Assembly (NCBI GenBank): GCA_945897695.1 | Contig: CAMDGW010000017.1 | Span: 1-19,607, forward strand | Source: Pseudobacteriovorax antillogorgiicola | GTDB taxonomy: Bacteria; Bdellovibrionota_B; Oligoflexia; Oligoflexales; RGVZ01 | Reading direction: 5' to 3' | DNA: 19,607 bases | Part shown: positions 7,756 to 15,881 of the stretch, piece after piece | Layout of the letters: each line of letters opens with the position of its first letter | How positions within the stretch are numbered: the stretch's first letter is position 1 | The notes under the pieces: model-generated | Database searches by the model: none | What the model saw: the letters and a program-made list of their open reading frames with translations, nothing else | Told to the model about the DNA's origin: nothing | Made by a program: the position numbers and the translations under genes

Positions 7756-9108
7756 ATGATCAACAGCTCTAAGAGTCTTTACTGTGCGGCCTTGGTTGCC
7801 AGCCTGGTTGTTTCCTGCGGTAAAGCAAAAAAAGAAACAGTTTACGTAACGCAGCCTCCCGCAACAAATCCCAACTCGACCAATGTACCCATGCCCTCGG
7901 ATCCAGCATCCCAGAGCGATTTGCTTGCTGTTGAAATTAAGAACTTCTCCCAAATCAGTGGCAAAGGTATCCAAAATGGCGGTCAGATTGAGTTTGCATT
8001 GAAGAACTCCGCCAGCCAGATTTCTGGCATTCAGTACAAGTGTTCCATGGAACAGCCTGCAAATTCTGGCTCTGCAGGAGCTCAAGCGTGTACATCCCCC
8101 TATACAGTTAGAGCTCAAGCTGATGGTCAATATACCTTTACGGTATATGCAACCCACAGCTCGTCGTCTGTCGTAGGTAATGCTTCCCAAGTTACATTCA
8201 CAGTTGGTGCCGGTTACGGCTCCGGCTCCGGATCTGGTGGATACGGCGGGGGAGTTTCAACAAATGGCCAAGTATCTATCAGTAACCAAACCTATCAAGT
8301 TGGTGACCTGTTGATGGTAAATATCCCTGCAGGAATGCACATGGTTTATCATTCACAATTCATCGGCTCTGGTTTCCCAAAGTTTCGAATTATTGACGGA
8401 ACTATGAATGACGCAGCAGCTCCATATCCAATGTATTGTCGTCCTCAACAAAGTGGTGAGCGAATCATTCAAGATCGCACGCTGACGGGAATTCCGGTGA
8501 ACTATTGCGAAATGTCGCAGTTTATCAGTCCTAACTCACCAGGAAGCCCAGGCGAAAACCAATTCCGTTGGATGAACATGAACACCATGTCCTACAACAG
8601 TCTTGCCATGGCATCTGACGCAACGTTAGGTCGCGGAAGTCAGCCACGCTTAGACAATGAATCCGTTGCTGGTATGTATGTGAACGTTTTCACAAATATG
8701 GCTGGTCGTCCATCAACTCAAGCTCAAGCACCGTTTACCAATGAGTTCAGTCAAACTGTAAGTCGACTTCAGATGAACTGTGGTTCCGAGCCTATCCGCT
8801 TTATTGGTGTTGCTCCCATCTGGCAAGGATACTTTAACGGTACGATCGCGGTGAACCCAATGTTCGCTTGTACCCATCCTCGTGACGGTAAATGGTATGT
8901 TAGCGTCGGCTCCTTCCCAATGGATCGTTACATCCCAACAGCCCCTAATTGTGACTGGAGCTGCTGGTCTAGACAGAACTTCACGAACGTACGTGCAGCA
9001 GAGATCGTCGTTGAGTATGGCCCGTATGAAGTTCAGCAAGATCCAGTGCCTTACGCAAGAAAAGCTCAGGACACCATGCTGGGCAACCTCAGAAAGCTTT
9101 CAAGGTAA
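7756..9108 (+). CDS. Two-domain secreted lipoprotein, function unknown
   Basis: A 450-residue protein with a clear lipoprotein signal (hydrophobic segment 9-20, lipobox VVS-Cys21) and AGGAG before the ATG. After a Pro/Asn/Ser tether (about 22-55), residues 56-152 look like a beta-sandwich of the Ig/fibronectin kind, ending in alternating strands (QYTFTVYATH and QVTFTV). A Gly/Ser/Tyr linker (about 152-167) joins it to a C-terminal region (168-450) rich in Asn, Gln, Pro and aromatic residues. Cysteines outside the signal fall into four neighbouring pairs: 96/112, 228/251, 342/372 and 399/403, consistent with disulfides in an exported protein. I do not recognise the C-terminal domain; the composition suggests a surface beta-rich fold. 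It is a single gene with its own promoter region and a strong terminator. High expression is possible but not shown. Confidence 0.8.
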   Translation: MINSSKSLYCAALVASLVVSCGKAKKETVYVTQPPATNPNSTNVPMPSDPASQSDLLAVEIKNFSQISGKGIQNGGQIEFALKNSASQISGIQYKCSMEQPANSGSAGAQACTSPYTVRAQADGQYTFTVYATHSSSSVVGNASQVTFTVGAGYGSGSGSGGYGGGVSTNGQVSISNQTYQVGDLLMVNIPAGMHMVYHSQFIGSGFPKFRIIDGTMNDAAAPYPMYCRPQQSGERIIQDRTLTGIPVNYCEMSQFISPNSPGSPGENQFRWMNMNTMSYNSLAMASDATLGRGSQPRLDNESVAGMYVNVFTNMAGRPSTQAQAPFTNEFSQTVSRLQMNCGSEPIRFIGVAPIWQGYFNGTIAVNPMFACTHPRDGKWYVSVGSFPMDRYIPTAPNCDWSCWSRQNFTNVRAAEIVVEYGPYEVQQDPVPYARKAQDTMLGNLRKLSR

Positions 9109-9171
9109 TCTGAATCGGAAAGAAAAATGTGTTGGCGTTTAGTCCTTTCGTCACACGCTCTCAATCAATAG

Positions 9172-9204
9172 CCCCTGGCCGCGCAAGCGGTCGGGGTTTT
9201 TTTT
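9172..9204 (+). terminator. Rho-independent terminator of the lipoprotein gene
   Basis: CCCC (9172-9175) pairs with GGGG (9193-9196), then past a bulged T (9176) GGCCGC (9177-9182) pairs with GCGGTC (9187-9192, including one G-U pair). The loop is GCAA. Eight T residues follow (9197-9204). This is a strong intrinsic terminator 63 bases after the stop codon at 9108. Confidence 0.92.
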
Positions 9205-9579
9205 ACTTGTCATGACATAAGCAGGGTTATTGATGATTTTTTAGGCGAAAATTCCCCTTTAACCGATGCTGCGCAGGTGATTTGCTGTTTTGCTCGTTCC
9301 AAGTCGTGTGAAAACTGCCCTACTTAATTGTTCTCACTTGGATTGAGTAAATTCTTTAAGTAGCAGGTCGTTTTGCCTACTTCTCCCGTGATGCTATTTG
9401 GGTTTAATAAGCTAAATCACGACTTACGCCGCTGACGTCATTTCGTGCCTGGATTAAGATAAGATTTCAGCACGGCCCTGTAAAAAAATTTACGACTCCG
9501 TTCTTCGGCCCGTGCTAAAATCGTCTCGTTATGCCAAAGCACAGAGATGTCTACACGATGCATTTTAAGTGTAAGTAAG
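9205..9579. other. Gene-poor intergenic stretch rich in inverted repeats
   Basis: These 375 bases separate two converging transcripts and hold no convincing protein gene. Several inverted repeats cluster here: the 10-bp palindrome TGTCATGACA (9208-9217); CTACTTAA (9320-9327) with TTAAGTAG (9356-9363), whose second arm can also pair with CTACTT (9377-9382); CGTGAT (9387-9392) with ATCACG (9416-9421) enclosing further pairs; and AGCACGGCC (9469-9477) with GGCCCGTGCT (9507-9516). It may hold the 3' end of the transport operon, a small RNA, or only chance palindromes. No clear promoter or T-tract terminator was found inside it. Confidence 0.4.
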
Positions 9580-11355
9580 TTATTGGGAGCTAATATGAGC
9601 TCCGCCCAGCGATACCAGCTCATGATAACGCCCTTTTTTTGCTATCAGTTCAGCTGGACTTCCAAGCTCACGAACCTCACCATGCTCAAGTACAAGAACT
9701 TTGTCGCAGCGTTTGATGGTCTCTAAGCGGTGGGCAATAACGACAACCGTGCGGCTCTGTAAGATCTTCTTCGTAGCTTCTTGGATGAGGGCCTCAGATT
9801 GCGGGTCAATACTGCTGGTGGCCTCGTCAAGAATGACAATCGGCGGCTTCCCAATCAGGGCGCGCGCAAAAACAATCAATTGTCTCTGACCATGGCTTAG
9901 GTTGGAACCTTGTTCGCGGACTTGAAAGTCGTAGGTTCCTGGGAGTTGTTCGATAAATAAATCTGCTCCAATCAAACGACAAGCATCGACAATATCTGCA
10001 CGGGTGACGCCTTCGCGACCAAGGGTCATGTTAAAGGCAATGGAGCCCTCAAACAAAACGATGTCCTGAGGGACGATACCCATATGGGCGCGAACAGCGT
10101 CTGGTCTAAGCGGCTCAATCGATTGATTGCCAACCAGAATGCTCCCTTCGTAACCCGAATAAAGCTTGGCTAAAAGTTTGATGATGGTGGACTTACCGCT
10201 ACCTGTAGAGCCGATTATCGCGAGCGAAGTTCCTGCCGGGGCGTCAAATGTCACGTTTTTTAGCACCAAAGAGCCCTGATCGCGATACCGGAAAGAAACG
10301 TTTTCAAAACGGATTCCAACAGTTTCAGGCCATTTGACTGGCTGATCTCCTGGCACAAAATCAGAACGACCCAGTAGACTCTGAATTCTCTGAATCGACG
10401 TTAACGCTCCCTGTAACATCGCCATCTTGGTGCCGAGCATTTTCAGTGGCTCGAATAGCTGTTGGACGTACTGAACAAAGGCAACCATGATCCCGGCGGT
10501 AAGTCCATCTCCGAGACTAGTTCCTTTGATGGCAATAAATAAGACGATCCCGAGTGTGATGGAGGAAATGCCGTCGATCGTCGAAAACATTAGGGAGTCG
10601 TAGTAAACGTTCTCCAGCTGAGCATCGCGAAATTTCCTGTTCAATTGGGCAAATCTTTTAGTCACGCCGGGTTCGGCGTTGAGTAGCTTAACTGCGTTTA
10701 GACTAGTCAGTGCCTCCTGAGTAAAACCATTGAGCGACGCAAGATTGCGACGGGATTCCAGCATGGAGTCGTTGAGTTTTCTTGAAAACCAAATGACCAC
10801 CCAGGTAATAACGGGGAGAACGATGACGGCAACTATGGCTAGCTTAGCTGAAAGGATAAACATGCCAATGACACATCCGCCAAGCACCATGATGTCAATG
10901 ATGCTAGAAAGGACACCTTGGTTAAGCGATTCGCTGAGCGTGTCAAAATCGCTTGTGGCACGTGTTGCAAGGGCTCCGCTTATTTGGTGATCATGCCATG
11001 CTGGTGCCAGTCTAAGGACATGGCTCACTAACGCAGTTCGCATGTCGCGAATCATTCTGTGGACGGCTGTTGAGGTCGTTAGAGATTGTACCCCACTAAA
11101 AATATAACTAGCCAACGATAATGCCAGGCATGCTGTGGCCCAATTCATTGTCGTAGAAAAGTTACCTTTCAAAATCCCTTCGTCAATGGCGCGCTGAACT
11201 GTTAAGGGCTGGACCATGGAAATTGCGGCTACCACCGGCATCATCGATGCACCAGCTAACACCAGTTTTTTGTTAGGTCTCAGCCAAGGCCAAAGTGTGA
11301 AAAGTGACGCAAATGAAAGAGCACCCACGCTTGATTTGTGGTCAATCTTGTTCAT
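9580..11355 (-). CDS. ABC exporter half-transporter, consensus subunit of a heterodimer
   Basis: A 591-residue fused membrane-plus-ATPase ABC exporter. About six transmembrane helices lie in residues 20-310, followed by a nucleotide-binding domain with Walker A GSTGSGKST (382-390), Q-loop VPQ (428-430), signature LSHGQ (486-490), Walker B VILDE (507-511) with catalytic Glu511, and the switch His542. It is the better ATPase of a pair; the partner is encoded immediately upstream with an ATGA overlap, and GAGG seven bases before its ATG also supports initiation. The pairing resembles MdlA/MdlB, TM287/TM288 and LmrCD. Such pumps move drugs, lipids or peptides outwards across the inner membrane; the substrate here is unknown. 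It is the last gene of the five-gene operon. Confidence 0.9.
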   Translation of the reverse strand: MNKIDHKSSVGALSFASLFTLWPWLRPNKKLVLAGASMMPVVAAISMVQPLTVQRAIDEGILKGNFSTTMNWATACLALSLASYIFSGVQSLTTSTAVHRMIRDMRTALVSHVLRLAPAWHDHQISGALATRATSDFDTLSESLNQGVLSSIIDIMVLGGCVIGMFILSAKLAIVAVIVLPVITWVVIWFSRKLNDSMLESRRNLASLNGFTQEALTSLNAVKLLNAEPGVTKRFAQLNRKFRDAQLENVYYDSLMFSTIDGISSITLGIVLFIAIKGTSLGDGLTAGIMVAFVQYVQQLFEPLKMLGTKMAMLQGALTSIQRIQSLLGRSDFVPGDQPVKWPETVGIRFENVSFRYRDQGSLVLKNVTFDAPAGTSLAIIGSTGSGKSTIIKLLAKLYSGYEGSILVGNQSIEPLRPDAVRAHMGIVPQDIVLFEGSIAFNMTLGREGVTRADIVDACRLIGADLFIEQLPGTYDFQVREQGSNLSHGQRQLIVFARALIGKPPIVILDEATSSIDPQSEALIQEATKKILQSRTVVVIAHRLETIKRCDKVLVLEHGEVRELGSPAELIAKKGRYHELVSLGGAHISSQ

Positions 11356-13130
11356 ATGCGGACCTCGGTGGATTCGTGTACAGATTTTTTAGAACCCAGA
11401 TCGATTGACTTGGCTTCCTCCTCGCTAGCAATGGTTTCGATTAGGGCTCTCACCTCTGAGAATTTTCCGAAAGAAACAATCCTACCTTCTTTCATCACAA
11501 GGACTTTGTCGCATGGCTCAAGAATGCTTGTGCGGTGGGACGCAATAACCAGTGCCGCTTTGGTTTTGAGCAGGCTATCAATGAGGCGGTGTTCGGTGTC
11601 ATGGTCGACGGCAGAAATAACATCGTCTAATATTATTATTTCTGCAGGTCTTAACAGCAGCCGTGCAAGGGCTAGCCGCTGCTTCTGGCCGCCGGATAAT
11701 TTAATACCTTTTTCTCCAATGAGTGTGTCCCAAGTCTCAGGTAAACGCATGATGTCGTCATAAACCTGTGCCTGTTTTGTGCATCTTTCTAGTTCATACA
11801 GGGAGACTTGCTCTTCATCCAGACCAAGACACAGATTTGAACGAACACTTTCACTAAAAAGTAGTGGTTGTTGCAGGCCATACGCAATGGACTTGCGAAC
11901 AGCACTTGGTCTCATTTCAAGAATATTTTGTCCCCTAAGCTTTATGGATCCTTCCTTGTAACTAAGAAGACGGGTAATAATGTTAAAAAGCGTCGATTTA
12001 CCCGATCCAATGCTGCCATAGATGCCGAGGCGCTCTCCCTGGCAAAGTGTAAAAGAAATATCGTCGAGCACTCGTCTATCATCGGTCCAGGAAAATGATA
12101 GATGACTCACTTCTAGTAAAGGCTCTCCGTCTAGTCTTCTTGCGGGTGACAGGCTCTGGGTGGCGTCATCTTCTTTTGCGAGACCTGAAATGTCTTCTAG
12201 TCTTTCGGAGGCTGGCTTTGCACGTTGATAGACGTTTAGGATTATGCCTAGGCTTGCAAAGGGAAACGTCAGCATCCCGATATAAATATTAAAGGCCATG
12301 ATGTCGCCTACTGATAAGTGACCAGCTATAATCTGTCGGCCCCCCCATGCTAGGGTGGCAAATTGGCTTAGGCCCATCAAAATAATCATCACAGGCCAAA
12401 TGAGAGTTCTAATCCAAATAGTACGAACGTTAGCCTCAAATATGGCGTCATTATCCGGTGTGATGCGAGACATCATGGCGCCGTGAGCGTTCATGGTTTG
12501 AATGACGTGAGCCTGAGAAAAGGTTTCGGATATTTTTCCAGTTAGACGTCCCATGGCCTCTGTGCTTTCGCGCATAGATTTATAGAGCCGCGGCATCATG
12601 AATTTAGTCAGCAGCAGCATGGGAATCATCGGAGAAATGGCAAGTGCAGTTAAAATTGGGTCAATGCTTGCCATCTTGGAAACAGTGAATATAGAGATGA
12701 AAATAACGTTTAGGACTTGCAGAGCGCCAAATGCAAAGAAAATTCGAAGTTGGGTGATATCATTGTTCAGTCTCGATGTTAGATCACCAATAGAAAATCT
12801 TGAAAGTAGTGACGATGGCACGCGAAGCATGTGGCTAAACACGTCATCTTTTACTGCTGCCTCCAGCGCTCTGCCTGGCCAGAAAATCATCATACGTGAG
12901 GTGGTTCTTATGAGCACCTGGGCGAGTCCAAGCCCAATGATGGCAAGTGATAATGTTGTAAAAGAATCTAGGGGTGTTCCTGCAGCCAGGGCGTTAATGA
13001 CCTTTTTTGCAAGCTGAGGTATCTCGAGCACAATAATGTTGGTGATGATGAGAGCCACCGTGCCACCAAGATACCAGCGCCACTGCGGAGCAGCATATTT
13101 ACGACCGAGCCTTTTTAGGGGGGTGGTCAT
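11352..13130 (-). CDS. ABC exporter half-transporter, degenerate-site subunit of a heterodimer
   Basis: A 592-residue ABC exporter with about six membrane helices (20-310) and a C-terminal ATPase domain: Walker A GSIGSGKST (372-380), Q-loop GLQQP (418-422), canonical signature LSGGQ (478-482), Walker B IILDD (499-503) and switch His532. Asp503 replaces the catalytic Glu, the hallmark of the degenerate site in heterodimeric exporters such as TM287/TM288. Its site is completed by the altered LSHGQ of the partner, so one weak and one active ATP site are expected. The ATG overlaps the ATPase gene before it (ATGA) and lacks a strong Shine-Dalgarno, so translation is probably coupled. A charged tail of about 25 residues follows the ATPase domain. 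Substrate unknown. Confidence 0.9.
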   Translation of the reverse strand: MTTPLKRLGRKYAAPQWRWYLGGTVALIITNIIVLEIPQLAKKVINALAAGTPLDSFTTLSLAIIGLGLAQVLIRTTSRMMIFWPGRALEAAVKDDVFSHMLRVPSSLLSRFSIGDLTSRLNNDITQLRIFFAFGALQVLNVIFISIFTVSKMASIDPILTALAISPMIPMLLLTKFMMPRLYKSMRESTEAMGRLTGKISETFSQAHVIQTMNAHGAMMSRITPDNDAIFEANVRTIWIRTLIWPVMIILMGLSQFATLAWGGRQIIAGHLSVGDIMAFNIYIGMLTFPFASLGIILNVYQRAKPASERLEDISGLAKEDDATQSLSPARRLDGEPLLEVSHLSFSWTDDRRVLDDISFTLCQGERLGIYGSIGSGKSTLFNIITRLLSYKEGSIKLRGQNILEMRPSAVRKSIAYGLQQPLLFSESVRSNLCLGLDEEQVSLYELERCTKQAQVYDDIMRLPETWDTLIGEKGIKLSGGQKQRLALARLLLRPAEIIILDDVISAVDHDTEHRLIDSLLKTKAALVIASHRTSILEPCDKVLVMKEGRIVSFGKFSEVRALIETIASEEEAKSIDLGSKKSVHESTEVRI

Positions 13131-13849
13131 TTTGTTACACCAAAAAATCTATTTTCAATGAGCGAAGCCCTTTCCGTAAGTGAGCTGTTACCCCAGGACA
13201 TGAGCTCCTCGACTTGCCCTGCTTCTAGAAGAATTGCTCTTGGACAGATGTTGGCTGCAAGTAGGGGCGTATGAATACTAACAAGGGTCGTTTTGCCCCT
13301 TGCTGCGCGGTCTTTGATGGCGAGCTCAAGGGTTCGGCCGTTAACAATATCAAGTGCATTGAAAGGTTCGTCTAGGATTAGAAGTTCCGGATCATGAATC
13401 ATAGCCACAGCTAAGCCGATACGCCGCTGCATACCGTGACTTGTCTTTGACAGCGGGCGGTGACGCCACCCTGTGGCATCCCATCGCGCCAGTTCTTTTT
13501 CGACAAGATCTTTCGGATTTGTAAGCTTCAAAAGTCTGGCCTCGTAGGTTAGCACTTCATCCGGAGTGGTCCACTCCGGAAGTGCAGACTCCTGAGGGAG
13601 ATAGCCAACGTGTTGCCGCAGGGACGTGGCATCTGGGCTCATTTTATGGCCTAGAATCTTTAGCTCTCCATCCTCGCGGTCAATGGACCCTGATAACAAC
13701 TGAAATAGGGTACTTTTGCCGGCGCCATTTTTTCCGAAGACGGCGATTGTCTCCCCTGGATTTGCTACGAAGTCCAAGGGTCCAAGGGTAAAGCCCGTGT
13801 TCCAAGAGCGTTTTAGTTTAATTGCTTCAACGGTATGCGCCACGGGCAA
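13127..13849 (-). CDS. ABC transporter ATP-binding protein (CcmA/ABC-2 type)
   Basis: A stand-alone 240-residue ABC ATPase: Walker A GKNGAGKST (39-47), Q-loop YLPQ (83-86), signature SHGMQRR (137-143, in place of SGGMRRR), Walker B LLILDEP (156-162) with Glu161, and switch His193. This arrangement is typical of ATPases that drive ABC-2 or heme-export-like permeases; the partner is most likely the polytopic protein encoded just upstream. The start is TTG at 13849, with a strong AAGGAGGA five bases before it; GTG at 13843 is the alternative. That ribosome-binding site lies inside the 3' end of the permease gene, so the two reading frames overlap by 23 bases. The ATPase function is firm, the class of transporter less so. 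Confidence 0.88.
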   Translation of the reverse strand: MPVAHTVEAIKLKRSWNTGFTLGPLDFVANPGETIAVFGKNGAGKSTLFQLLSGSIDREDGELKILGHKMSPDATSLRQHVGYLPQESALPEWTTPDEVLTYEARLLKLTNPKDLVEKELARWDATGWRHRPLSKTSHGMQRRIGLAVAMIHDPELLILDEPFNALDIVNGRTLELAIKDRAARGKTTLVSIHTPLLAANICPRAILLEAGQVEELMSWGNSSLTERASLIENRFFGVTK

Positions 13850-15032
13850 ATCGTCCTCCTTGATAGCGGTGTGCCTCTCGGTGCAGCAGGTACAATACTG
13901 GTGCCGCCACTGGCGCAGCCATCACGACTGATCCAGCAAATATCCCGACAAGCGTTAGCATAATAATGTTAGTCGCTGATTTCTTGCCATCGATTTGCAT
14001 CACAAAAGCTGGCGCGAGCCAAACCGGGAAAGCTGCAAGGAGGCTATTGATCAGGAGAGTTGAGACTATATGGGCAATTTTGAATTCTTCTGCGGTGCTT
14101 AGTAATTGAGAGGCTGTCAGCGTGACCGTATATCCAATCGATGTCATCACAAACATACGAAGAGCCCAGCCTGTGAAAATACGCTGCCATGATGCCATCC
14201 AATCTTCATGGGATACAGCCGCCTGCCGTTCAATCCAGGTGGTCTGAAGATCGTCATCAATCAAAAGCGGCACAGTCCACGAAAGAAGAATTCCTCCCAC
14301 AAGAGATGAAAGATATCCGACCTCCACATGCTGTCCCAACAACACAGCTATGGTCCCAAACACAATTGGAATTGCCGAAATGAGGCGAAGGCTTGAACCA
14401 TTCCAAGAAGAGTTGGCGATCCGGCTTTTTCGCCACGCAATGAGAGGTCCTTGGCTAAAATCTTGCCCGGAGTGAGCCGAGCTTGGGTCAGCGCGGGGCG
14501 AAATCATCAGATCGAAGTCATAACGTACGACGCCTATCACCGTCAGTGTCGGGACTAGGGCCCATTGCCACCAGGATAAGGCGCCAAGAAACTGGTCGAG
14601 CAAAACTGAGACAACGGCAAGCGACGAGAGATTTATAATTGCTGCCAGAAATTTTCTGTAGCTGACGATGAGCCTCCGATTGACGCCCCAGAAGCTTAGT
14701 AAGCCAAGCCAGTTTTCGGGGGCACGAACCTTGTTGGCCGCATAGTGGGAAACGACAAACGATGTGAAGATCACAGTGAATGTGATCAAATGAGATAGTG
14801 CCCTTGCAGCTAGATCAGCATTAATTTCAGGAAGTTTTTCTTTGAAGAAATCACCAAAGATATAGGTAAAAAGAGCAAGCACAACAGCCGTAGCAACGGA
14901 GGTTGTGATGGCGTGGCCGGAAGATGCGGTTATTTTCCTGAACTCCTGCCTAAACATCGGCACAAATATTTCGCGCCAGAAATCAGGATTTAGATTTTTT
15001 GAAACGGTATTCATCCAAAGCTCATCCTTCAT
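13827..15032 (-). CDS. Polytopic membrane protein, probable ABC-2-like permease
   Basis: A 401-residue integral membrane protein with about eight or nine hydrophobic segments (roughly 41-60, 80-97, 125-147, 152-170, 217-233, 239-258, 286-308, 318-342, 354-384) and a polar loop at about 171-210. No catalytic motif is seen. Its gene overlaps the ABC ATPase gene by 23 bases, so it is most simply the membrane partner of that ATPase. I cannot match it to a named permease family by eye. Start choice is open: the first ATG (15032) has no Shine-Dalgarno, whereas Met7 (15014) has AAGGA at 15025-15029 ten bases upstream and may be the true start. It lies 12 bases (or 30 for the shorter form) after the beta-barrel-like gene. 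Confidence 0.75.
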   Translation of the reverse strand: MKDELWMNTVSKNLNPDFWREIFVPMFRQEFRKITASSGHAITTSVATAVVLALFTYIFGDFFKEKLPEINADLAARALSHLITFTVIFTSFVVSHYAANKVRAPENWLGLLSFWGVNRRLIVSYRKFLAAIINLSSLAVVSVLLDQFLGALSWWQWALVPTLTVIGVVRYDFDLMISPRADPSSAHSGQDFSQGPLIAWRKSRIANSSWNGSSLRLISAIPIVFGTIAVLLGQHVEVGYLSSLVGGILLSWTVPLLIDDDLQTTWIERQAAVSHEDWMASWQRIFTGWALRMFVMTSIGYTVTLTASQLLSTAEEFKIAHIVSTLLINSLLAAFPVWLAPAFVMQIDGKKSATNIIMLTLVGIFAGSVVMAAPVAAPVLYLLHREAHRYQGGRFARGAYR

Positions 15033-15044
15033 TTCAAATATCAG

Positions 15045-15881
15045 TCATAAGCCTGGTATCCATCTCAGTGATATTTCAATGCCAATGTTTTCGCGAATGT
15101 TTTCTGACTTAAGATCATGGAGCACTCCAGATGTTAGCATCCAGTTAGGGGTAGGCGTGAAAGCGAGGCTGACTCGAGATAGTCTTCGTAAAATCCATGA
15201 GTCTTCAGTGTTTTCATTTTGCCAGTGAAGCCACTCCTGTTCTGCCCCCACTTTAAACGTAAATAATCCTGCATTCAATCCCACGTGAAAGTGTCGAGGA
15301 GCATTTATGTCGATAATGAGCCCTTCAGCGCCTTGGCGATACCAAGAAAGTTCAGGGATAATGAGAGGCCGGCTGTGACTTCGAGTAAGGTAATTAATTC
15401 CGACCCAGGATAATATGTTGTCTGAAGGCCTAAGTTTCATCCAAGGAAACGGTTTAATCAAGTTGGCAATCAGTCGTGAGTTAAATGATGGACTGAGGTC
15501 CGTTCTTCCAAATCGTATAAAATCTGCACGCCAGGCCGGGTCGCCTTCTGCTGCATGATGCAGAAAGCCAATGCCAAATCTTTGATCCTGGCTAAGGTTT
15601 GCTGATTTGGGTGCGCGCCTTTCCCTGTACCTCAAAGTTAAAAATGGCATCGCTATGCCAGCCTTAATGGGCACTGGAATATCCGCTTCTATGAGTCGTT
15701 CTTGGGTTTGAACATCATTTGGATTTCCAGCCTCCCTGGGTATCTTCCACCAACGGCTGCCGACAATTGGACCTGCGAGAGGTTCTGCAGCAGTGGCAAA
15801 CGACGCCATACCCAAACAAAAAGCCAGAAAAACCGGCTCAAGCCTCGTACCCAAAAGTCGTAAAGTTTGTCGTGAGTTCAT
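15045..15881 (-). CDS. Secreted protein, probable outer-membrane beta-barrel
   Basis: A 278-residue protein with a cleavable signal peptide: basic N-region with Arg at 4, 8 and 13, hydrophobic core 15-28, and Ala-X-Ala cleavage near ATA-AEP (29-34). The mature part has many alternating hydrophobic/polar strands with aromatic girdle residues, for example LSWVGINYLTRS (157-168), FHVGLNAGLFTFKVGAEQEWLHW (starting 198) and the terminal strand IGIEISLRW. This fits a beta-barrel of about 8-12 strands, although the last residues (IPGL) are not the classical aromatic end. It heads the five-gene transport operon, which suggests an outer-membrane partner or accessory of the transporter; that link is inferred. 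No Shine-Dalgarno precedes the ATG, and the proposed promoter would give a leaderless message. Confidence 0.7.
   Translation of the reverse strand: MNSRQTLRLLGTRLEPVFLAFCLGMASFATAAEPLAGPIVGSRWWKIPREAGNPNDVQTQERLIEADIPVPIKAGIAMPFLTLRYRERRAPKSANLSQDQRFGIGFLHHAAEGDPAWRADFIRFGRTDLSPSFNSRLIANLIKPFPWMKLRPSDNILSWVGINYLTRSHSRPLIIPELSWYRQGAEGLIIDINAPRHFHVGLNAGLFTFKVGAEQEWLHWQNENTEDSWILRRLSRVSLAFTPTPNWMLTSGVLHDLKSENIRENIGIEISLRWIPGL

Noticed and set aside
7750..8190. Minus-strand 146-codon open frame opposite the large lipoprotein
   Set aside because: It lies wholly over a well-supported gene with signal peptide, ribosome-binding site and terminator; its product is cysteine-rich nonsense with no domain.
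9208..9217. 10-bp palindrome TGTCATGACA just after the terminator
   Set aside because: It could be a regulator site, but no gene starts nearby on either strand, so I list it only within the intergenic entry.
9438..9623. Minus-strand 61-codon open frame overlapping the end of the last exporter gene, with an AAGGG seven bases before its ATG
   Set aside because: The N-terminal part is simply the exporter's end read in another frame, and the rest covers the palindromic 9469-9516 element. No recognisable domain, so a gene is possible but unsupported.
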